The position numbers and the translations under genes are program-made. Below are positions 15,739-21,145 of a stretch of 21,145 nt of DNA, piece after piece. This DNA comes from CBDVAK01 sp965371945 (lineage in GTDB: Bacteria; Pseudomonadota; Gammaproteobacteria; Competibacterales; JAHEDQ01), in NCBI GenBank assembly GCA_965371945.1, contig CBDVAK010000024.1, positions 1 to 21,145 on the forward strand, in the 5' to 3' direction. The notes under the pieces are model-generated. The model had not been told where the DNA came from. It was given only the letters and a program-made list of their open reading frames with translations, and did not search any database. The stretch's first letter is position 1. Each line of letters opens with the position of its first letter.

Positions 15739-17037
15739 TCAGGCGGCACTGTGCACAGTCTTCGCATCGCCGTCGGCTTCCACCACGCGCTCGACCGGCG
15801 CCACCGGTTCCACTGCGGCCGGTACCAGCACTGTCGAGGCGCTGCCAAGCTCGCGACCGGTCAACAGTTGCAAGCCGTTTCGATAGCAGTCGCGGGCCCG
15901 ATCCGGCTCGTCGAGCTGATCAAGCAGACTGCCCAGTTCCTGGTAAGCATCCGAACCTGGTTTGGCGGCAATGCTGGCCTCGTAGTAGCCGCGAGCTTTC
16001 TGCCAATGGTGGTTGCGTCGGGCAATACGCCCCAGGCTGAGGAGCAAATCCGGATCATCCTGGTGACTGCGTAGTAGCGCTTCGGCGTGCCGCAACTGCA
16101 ACTCCGGATCGCAGCGCGACAACTCACCATAGGCCAACAGCAAACGAGAATCCCACTTCCGATCCAGGGCTCTGCGGATCAGCTTCTCCGACTCATCCGC
16201 CGCCCCGTGGGCCTCCAGATAGCCGGCATAATCCACCAGCAGATCGGGTTGCTCGCGCAGATATCGCGGCATGCCCTTCCACAACTCGCGCAGAGGTTGC
16301 GGTGATTTCTCCTTGGCTCTGGTCGCCAGCAATTCACGGTACACGCGGGCTTCGAAGCTGGTGAACTGGTCCCCTTCCAGCACTTTCCGATTGCGGATAT
16401 CGGGGAGTAGTGTCCACAGGTTCTGCCAGTCACTAACCGACTCATAGCACGTCATCAGCTTTCTGAGGACCTGCGGATGTTTCGGGTTCTGTTGACGCAA
16501 GCGATCCAGCACCGCGGTGGCCTCGCGGACCTGCCCCTGCTCAACCAGCAGTTCCGCCTGTGTCAACGACACCACCATTGCCGCATCGGGCTGGTTGCTG
16601 CCGGCACAGCGCAGATAGTAATCACGTCTGGCCGAATCTCCTTTCTGTTGCGCCGCCCTGGCAGCAGCCAGATAGCCGAGTTGTGGCACCTGATTGTCGC
16701 TCTTGGCAGCGTTGGCCAAGGTTCTTTCGGCCTGCTGCCAGCGCCCTTCGGCCAGTTGCGAACTCCCCAGCGCCAGCAGACGGTGGGCCTTGCGCTCGCG
16801 GTGACGCTCGTTGGCCTTGCGCACAGCTTTCGGCATGTCCAGGGCGGCCGACAACCAGCGTACCAATTTGTAAAGCACCACGAAGGCGACGATCAGCGCG
16901 ACTACCAACACCGCGACGGTGCTTTCCACCGTCCACTGCCCGACGGTGATCAAGACGTAGCCCGGATCCTCCTTTACCAGCAGGGCGATGCCGGCCGAAG
17001 CGAACAAGGCGACCACCAGCCACACCAGCATCTTCAT
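15739..17037 (-). CDS. hemY: HemY, membrane-anchored TPR protein of heme biosynthesis
   Basis: This is the gammaproteobacterial HemY (432 aa), not the protoporphyrinogen oxidase of the same name. Two N-terminal hydrophobic segments (about 4-22 and 38-62) carry the family pattern KEDPGYVLITVGQWTVESTV at 22-41, and then LVRWL. The rest is helical with TPR-like repeats (for example EAHGAADESEKLIRRALDRK, and the C-terminal AYQELGSLLDQLDEPDRARD). The last 30 residues are low-complexity Val/Pro/Ala and acidic. The protein is thought to organise late or intermediate heme enzymes at the inner membrane; its exact role is not established. The ATG overlaps the hemX stop by four bases (ATGA). It is the last gene of the operon and converges on the reductase gene 21 bases away. 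Confidence 0.94.
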   Translation of the reverse strand: MKMLVWLVVALFASAGIALLVKEDPGYVLITVGQWTVESTVAVLVVALIVAFVVLYKLVRWLSAALDMPKAVRKANERHRERKAHRLLALGSSQLAEGRWQQAERTLANAAKSDNQVPQLGYLAAARAAQQKGDSARRDYYLRCAGSNQPDAAMVVSLTQAELLVEQGQVREATAVLDRLRQQNPKHPQVLRKLMTCYESVSDWQNLWTLLPDIRNRKVLEGDQFTSFEARVYRELLATRAKEKSPQPLRELWKGMPRYLREQPDLLVDYAGYLEAHGAADESEKLIRRALDRKWDSRLLLAYGELSRCDPELQLRHAEALLRSHQDDPDLLLSLGRIARRNHHWQKARGYYEASIAAKPGSDAYQELGSLLDQLDEPDRARDCYRNGLQLLTGRELGSASTVLVPAAVEPVAPVERVVEADGDAKTVHSAA

Positions 17038-18503
17038 GTCTTGTCCCCCGTGGCCACCGCTTCTTCCGTGCTTTGCGGGTCAAACCCGGTGGTTGAGGAG
17101 TCAGGCAGGGTCCGCAATGGCTTGCGCTCTTCCATGACGTCGCGAAATGTCTTCAACGAGCGGGAGATGTCGGGCAGATACGGATGCAACTGTACCTGTT
17201 GCAGCGCTTTGATCTGCTTCAATGTATCAATGACGTCGTCATCGGCTGGATCGAAATAGGTCTCCAGCCAGCTGCTCGCCATGGCCAGGCTGTCCTGATA
17301 GACCGCGCCATCGTCCATCATCACCGCAAGCCGTGCGATTTCGAGCTTAAGGCGCACATTCTGGGCCAGAAAATACTCTTCCTCGGGTGCAATCAACGGT
17401 GCTCCGGTGCGCCTCTCGTTGCGCACAACCACCAGTTTCTTGAGTTCGCTCCAGGCGCCTTCCGCCGCATCCTGCCACCAGCCATCGACACTGGTGTCGA
17501 CCTCGACGCCCATGGCCTCTCGATCAGCCTTGGCCTTGGCGCGCATCGCCGCGGTTCTGGCCTCGTTACGAATCGGCAGCTCACTGGCCGTCCTGGCCAA
17601 CTCACCGAGACGCTGCGCCAAGGCGCTGCGATCCAGCAAGCTGACTCCCTTGAGCGCCGCAATCTCTTCGGCAATCATGCTCTGCACCGACGCGAAGGGC
17701 AGTTCACCGACACTTTCCAGACGTTGCCTGGCCAGTATCAATGCGGCAAGTGCACCGTTGACGTCTTCCTGAAATTGCAGCCGGTGGTCAGCGATCTGTA
17801 ACAGATAGTCGACTTCCGACAGGGTCCAGGCATTCTTGTCACCACCGCTCGCCACCGTTTCCCTGACCACGTCCAGAGACTGGTTCAAGCCCCGTTGAGC
17901 CAGTTGCAAGGTCTCCAGCCGAGCGCTCATTTTCTCGACTTCGGCTTTGAGCTGGCCGTCCAGTTCCTTGCGGGTGGCAGCCAGTTCATTGCGCAGCATG
18001 CCGATTTCATTCTGCGCCGCTTCCAATGCCGCCTGCTGCGCCCGGGTTTGCTTGGACAGCTTGCCTTCGACCTCCTGGTCCAGCAGGCTGAGTCCGGCCT
18101 GTGCTCCCTGGGAGGCTTCCTGTTGAAGCTGCTTCTGCTTTTCGAGCCCGGCCGCCAACTGCTCCTTCACCGTCGTCAGCTCGGTGTTGGCGGCACTCAG
18201 ACTCGAGGTCAGCTCACCGATGCGGCCGGTATTGGCAGTACTTTGTTCCACCACGGTCTGCAGTCTGGTGTCCGAGCCGGCCTGGCGTTTTGCAGCCTGG
18301 GTCTGAACCCACAGGTATCCGGCACCACCCGCCGTCGCCAATGCCACCAACAGTGCGACCACGGCCAAAGCGTTGCCGCCACCCCGTGACCCACCACCGG
18401 TGGAGCCACCGCCGGCGCCACCCTCTTTCTGGTGGGCAACGGCCCCTTCGGCCGTGACCACAGACTTTCGACCACTGGTTTGTTTGCGCTGTTTTTCGGT
18501 CAT
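17034..18503 (-). CDS. hemX: HemX, membrane protein of the hemCDXY operon
   Basis: 489-aa single-span protein often mislabelled uroporphyrinogen-III C-methyltransferase. It has no SAM-binding methylase motif. A short polar N-terminus leads into a Gly/Ser-rich tract (about 28-43), a membrane segment at about 44-66 (ALAVVALLVALATAGGAGYLW), then a long Gln/Glu/Ala-rich coiled coil (about 80-205) and the HemX core (WTLSEVDYLLQIADHRLQF, then ALAALILARQRLESV). Most of it should be periplasmic. Its role with HemY is presumed structural or regulatory. ATG 18503 overlaps the hemD stop by one base (TGATG); a GTG directly before it is an equal alternative. The 3' end overlaps hemY by four bases. Confidence 0.93.
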   Translation of the reverse strand: MTEKQRKQTSGRKSVVTAEGAVAHQKEGGAGGGSTGGGSRGGGNALAVVALLVALATAGGAGYLWVQTQAAKRQAGSDTRLQTVVEQSTANTGRIGELTSSLSAANTELTTVKEQLAAGLEKQKQLQQEASQGAQAGLSLLDQEVEGKLSKQTRAQQAALEAAQNEIGMLRNELAATRKELDGQLKAEVEKMSARLETLQLAQRGLNQSLDVVRETVASGGDKNAWTLSEVDYLLQIADHRLQFQEDVNGALAALILARQRLESVGELPFASVQSMIAEEIAALKGVSLLDRSALAQRLGELARTASELPIRNEARTAAMRAKAKADREAMGVEVDTSVDGWWQDAAEGAWSELKKLVVVRNERRTGAPLIAPEEEYFLAQNVRLKLEIARLAVMMDDGAVYQDSLAMASSWLETYFDPADDDVIDTLKQIKALQQVQLHPYLPDISRSLKTFRDVMEERKPLRTLPDSSTTGFDPQSTEEAVATGDKT

Positions 18504-19330
18504 CACAATCCTCTATCGGCGATCAGCCGTTGTCTGCCGGCATCATTCCAAACCTCTATCAGAGTATCCACTATGGCATGGTCACTTGCCACGGCGGCCA
18601 CCCGTAACGGCGCCCCGACCCCCAGTTCCCGAGCCAACACGCCACTCGCGGCACTGTTCACCACCAGTGCCGTGGTACGCAGGTAACACCGCCCACGATC
18701 GCCGGTTATGGTGAGCAGATTGCGCAGGCTTTCCCGGCTGGTCACAACCACCGCATGGATCCGTCCCTGCCCCCAGATCTTCAGCACCGGCGCGGGGTCC
18801 ACGTCCGGTATCCGCCGACGATAGCTCTGCAGATACCTGACTCCGGCCCCGCGCTCCCGCAGCCGCTCTCCGAGTTCGACACCGCCGGTCTGGCCGCGCA
18901 CTATCAGTATGCGCTTGCCGGCCACCGACTGCATCTCATCGATACCCAGCAGTGCCGCGCTGCTGAAAGGTGGCGGCCCCACCAGAACTTCAGCGATACC
19001 TGCATGAGCCAGCGCCTTCGCGGTGCCGGCCCCTACCGCGACCGCGACCCGGCCATGCTCTGTCCAGTCGGAGGAGGACCACAGGCGGGCCGCCATCTCC
19101 GCAGCACTGGGACTGACGAAGATCACCAGATCATATCTTCGCATACCCCTGAATGCCGCCGTGACAGCCGCCGGATTCGCTGGCTCCACGATCTCCAACA
19201 CCGGAAACCGGTATCCCTCACCGCCGGCCTGTTCGATCAGCGTGCACAGTCCCCCGGCCCTTCCGGCAGGCCGGGTGACCAGCACACCGAGCCCGTTCAA
19301 CGGACCATCGGTCACCTCCCGAGTCGCCAT
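18503..19330 (-). CDS. hemD: Uroporphyrinogen-III synthase HemD
   Basis: Cytoplasmic enzyme (275 aa) that inverts ring D of hydroxymethylbilane and closes the macrocycle to uroporphyrinogen III, the branch point to heme, siroheme and cobalamin. The sequence is weakly conserved, as usual for HemD. Recognisable parts are GLGVLVTRPAGRAGGLC at the N-terminus, FPVLEIVEP, FVSPSAAEM, VAVGAGTAKAL near 98, RILIVRGQTG and VVTSRESLRNLL. The start MATREVTDG is seven bases after the hemC stop, and a GTG one codon earlier is possible. The frame is open far upstream but that part overlaps hemC. Operon position between hemC and hemX makes the call secure. Confidence 0.94.
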   Translation of the reverse strand: MATREVTDGPLNGLGVLVTRPAGRAGGLCTLIEQAGGEGYRFPVLEIVEPANPAAVTAAFRGMRRYDLVIFVSPSAAEMAARLWSSSDWTEHGRVAVAVGAGTAKALAHAGIAEVLVGPPPFSSAALLGIDEMQSVAGKRILIVRGQTGGVELGERLRERGAGVRYLQSYRRRIPDVDPAPVLKIWGQGRIHAVVVTSRESLRNLLTITGDRGRCYLRTTALVVNSAASGVLARELGVGAPLRVAAVASDHAIVDTLIEVWNDAGRQRLIADRGL

Positions 19331-19337
19331 CACGCCA

Positions 19338-20273
19338 TCATGGCTGGTCCGGCAGGGACAATTCGCGCAGAACCCGGTCCGCACCCTGAGCGAGCAACTC
19401 ATCGGCCAACGACTCCGCACTGGCCAGCCCCTCGGCGGGACTCGACTGCCGTTCTCCATAGTAAACGGGAGAGCCGCTAGGGTGACCCACCAAGCCACGA
19501 ATCCGCAAGCCATCTGACGTCAACTCGGCAAAGCCCGCGATCGGCACCTGACAGCCGCCTCCCAGGCGCCGGTTGAAGGCGCGCTCGATGGATACGGTCA
19601 AGTGGGTGTCCGGGTCGTCAAGTACGGCTACCAGGTCGTTGATTTCAGCATCGTCCAGCCGACACTCGATGCCCAACGCACCCTGACCGATGGCCGGCAG
19701 ACTCTGTTCCGGACCGAGCACGGCCGCGATGCGATTGCCCAGCCCGAGACGCTGCAACCCGGACGCGGCCAGGATGATGGCATCGTAGTCACCGCGGTCC
19801 AGCTTCGCGAGCCGGGTATTGACGTTGCCACGCAGGCTTTCCACCCGCAGCCGGGGGTAGCGTGCCAGCAACTGGCACTGGCGGCGCAGACTGGAACTGC
19901 CGACCACCGCGGCGTCCGGCAATTGACCGAGGTCGGTGTATCGATTTGCCACCAGAGCGTCGTGCGGATCGTGGCGGGCTTCGATCACCGGCAGGTGCAA
20001 GCCGTCGGGCAGTGCCACCGGTACATCCTTCATGGAATGCACCGCAATATCGGCCCGTCCCTCGAGAATGCCCTGCTCCAGCTCCTTGACAAACAATCCC
20101 TTGCCACCAATCTTGGCCAGCGGGCTGTCGAGAATGCGGTCACCCTGGGTGCTCATGGCCACCAGCTCCACCTGCAACCCGGGATGCGCTGACCGCAAGC
20201 GCGCGGCGATATGCTCAGCCTGCCACATCGCCAAAGGGCTCTTGCGAGTGGCGATTCTCAGCGGACGGTCCAT
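19338..20273 (-). CDS. hemC: Porphobilinogen deaminase (hydroxymethylbilane synthase) HemC
   Basis: Condenses four porphobilinogen molecules into hydroxymethylbilane in the cytoplasm, using a covalently held dipyrromethane primer. The 311-aa length matches the family. Motifs are RIATRKSPLAMWQ at 6-18, KIGGKGLFVKELE at 54-66, HSMKDVP at 79-85 (Asp83 is the catalytic acid, Asp84 in E. coli), SSLRRQCQ, LRGNVNTRL, IGQGALGIE at 195-203 and the cofactor-attachment Cys241 in LGGGCQVPI. The start is MDRPLRIATR; an ATG one codon earlier (20276) is equally possible, and no strong ribosome site is visible. A longer open frame to 20378 lacks similarity. It is the first gene of hemCDXY. Confidence 0.96.
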   Translation of the reverse strand: MDRPLRIATRKSPLAMWQAEHIAARLRSAHPGLQVELVAMSTQGDRILDSPLAKIGGKGLFVKELEQGILEGRADIAVHSMKDVPVALPDGLHLPVIEARHDPHDALVANRYTDLGQLPDAAVVGSSSLRRQCQLLARYPRLRVESLRGNVNTRLAKLDRGDYDAIILAASGLQRLGLGNRIAAVLGPEQSLPAIGQGALGIECRLDDAEINDLVAVLDDPDTHLTVSIERAFNRRLGGGCQVPIAGFAELTSDGLRIRGLVGHPSGSPVYYGERQSSPAEGLASAESLADELLAQGADRVLRELSLPDQP

Positions 20274-20276
20274 CAT

Positions 20277-20586
20277 CCGCGAAACGCGAAAAGGGGCAAC
20301 AGATCGAGATCGATTTCGAAGCGGTGCACTACGGAACCCCTGGCTGACTCCGGGCCACCCTGCCAGCGTGGCCGCCACCGTTCACACCGTGATGAGAACA
20401 CTGTCGACGGCCTGGCACGGCACTGTACCCGCGGCACGCGAGTATAACTGGACTGTAACTTGAAGGGCGCCAATCTGTCATCCGCTGCTGATCTGCAGCA
20501 GGGCTGAAGATGCAAGTACCTCTATCGCATGGTAATCTAGCGCGCCGCGGCTGGTCGCGATTAAGTTGGACACAAGGGTACCCCCA
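20277..20586. promoter_or_regulatory. Divergent promoter region of hemC and the thioredoxin-fold gene
   Basis: 310 bases without a supported gene. For hemC (minus strand) a TATACT -10-like box lies at 20446-20441, without a good -35 at proper spacing, giving a leader near 160 bases. For the plus-strand gene an extended -10 (TGG then TAATCT, 20533-20538) lies about 50 bases before its ATG, also without a good -35. A 6-bp stem (CTGCTG/CAGCAG, 20485-20501) sits between them. I see no known riboswitch or heme-regulatory motif. Confidence 0.35.
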
Positions 20587-21090
20587 ATGTTGGCTGTTCG
20601 TCGTTTAGGGGTTATTGCATTGTTGCTGTTGCCGGCAGCCGCTGCAGTTGCTGATTCAGATGACAACGGTCGCATGCCGGCCGCCACCGACCTGCAGCAG
20701 GACGCGCGCCTGGGTCTCCCCATCGTGGTGATGTTCTCGGCTGATTTCTGCCCCTATTGCCAACGGCTTGAGGCCGAGCATTTTGTGCCTTTGCTCCGCA
20801 GCGGCGAGTATCGGGGGCGAGTGGTCATACGCAATCTCCGTATCGACGGCGGCGAACTGGTACGCGATTTTTCGGGCTCACCGCTGCCGGGACGAGAGAT
20901 AGCCGACCGTTACGGGGTTCGCTTTACACCCACTGTCGTCGTCATGGGACCTCTCGGCCAGGCGCTGGCCGAGCCCTTGGTAGGCATGGGCAGCCTCGAT
21001 TTCTATGGGGCCTATCTGGAACGTGCGGTGCGCACCGCCGAGAAGAAACTCACCAGCGCCCGCGCCGAGTTACCCCGCCCCACGCTGTAA
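20587..21090 (+). CDS. Exported thioredoxin-fold protein with CPYC active site (SoxW-like)
   Basis: 167-aa predicted periplasmic disulfide/thiol protein. Residues 1-22 are a signal peptide (RR near the N-terminus, a Leu/Ala-rich core, then AVA before DSD). The thioredoxin fold follows: IVVMFSADFCPYCQRLEAEH holds the redox pair Cys55/Cys58, and FTPTVVV supplies the cis-proline at 115. A CPYC motif in a short single-domain exported protein suggests a reductase or SoxW/DsbE-like role rather than a DsbA-type oxidase; the partner is unknown. An AAGGG about nine bases upstream of ATG 20587 supports the start; a TTG at 20566 is less likely. The gene diverges from hemC. The last 55 bases of the window after it hold nothing I can support. 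Confidence 0.85.
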   Translation: MLAVRRLGVIALLLLPAAAAVADSDDNGRMPAATDLQQDARLGLPIVVMFSADFCPYCQRLEAEHFVPLLRSGEYRGRVVIRNLRIDGGELVRDFSGSPLPGREIADRYGVRFTPTVVVMGPLGQALAEPLVGMGSLDFYGAYLERAVRTAEKKLTSARAELPRPTL

Positions 21091-21145
21091 CCGCCCTCTG
21101 CTTGCCGCGCAGCGACCGCATGACGAAGCTGGCGCAGGTATACCC

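Noticed and set aside
15714..15742. CTGAC/GTCAG inverted pair between the reductase and hemY stops
   Set aside because: Only five base pairs with a 19-base loop, made largely by the two facing TGA stops; no T-run, so not called a terminator.
20441..20473. Full sigma-70 promoter for hemC
   Set aside because: TATACT is good but the nearest -35-like boxes are 12 or 21 bases away; only the -10-like element is kept, at low confidence.
21091..21145. Possible gene start (ATG at 21120) or end of a minus-strand gene at the right edge
   Set aside because: No ribosome site, too few codons, and no recognisable residues in any frame.

Overview
The window is a dense, GC-rich chromosomal stretch that looks gammaproteobacterial. 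The main reason is the hemC-hemD-hemX-hemY block, because the HemX/HemY pair fused to the tetrapyrrole genes is typical of that class. A 497-residue UbiD followed by a flavin reductase and a two-domain LplT-like/acyltransferase protein fit the same picture. No tRNA, rRNA, CRISPR array, insertion sequence or phage gene was seen. Nearly all the DNA is coding, and I see no sign of a recent mobile island. I did not recognise a new defence or mobile system. The less usual items are listed as findings. || Layout. 1-4987 (minus strand): a complete branched-chain-amino-acid-type (HAAT) ABC importer read as binding protein, LivH, LivM, LivG, LivF. The last four are joined by stop/start overlaps or a 1-nt gap. 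A 12-bp hairpin separates the binding protein from the permeases. A further reading frame overlaps the livF stop and runs off the left edge. 5159-6820 (minus): a predicted outer-membrane lipoprotein with an Ig-like (SbsA/Big_5-type) domain and seven evenly spaced repeats that look like a seven-bladed beta-propeller. 7013-9370 (plus): TRAP transporter small and large membrane subunits, with no binding protein next to them. 9378-11261 (minus): MFS phospholipid-flippase-like protein fused to a PlsC-type acyltransferase. 11329-12672 (minus): class III omega-amino-acid:pyruvate aminotransferase. 12673-12951: divergent intergenic region with a palindrome and a long-range inverted repeat. 12952-15717 (plus): ubiD, a relic of a dihydrolipoamide-dehydrogenase-type gene, and a ferredoxin-domain flavin reductase. 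15739-20273 (minus): hemY, hemX, hemD, hemC, transcribed hemC to hemY. 20277-20586: divergent promoter region. 20587-21090 (plus): exported thioredoxin-fold protein with a CPYC active site. || How the genes work together. The left part is nutrient uptake (ABC and TRAP importers) together with an aminotransferase able to deaminate omega-amino acids. The middle and right parts are housekeeping: ubiquinone biosynthesis (UbiD, with a neighbour that could supply reduced flavin) and the middle steps of heme/siroheme synthesis (HemC makes hydroxymethylbilane, HemD closes it to uroporphyrinogen III, and HemX/HemY are membrane-anchored accessory proteins). All assignments come from reading motifs and remembered family features; no database search was run.
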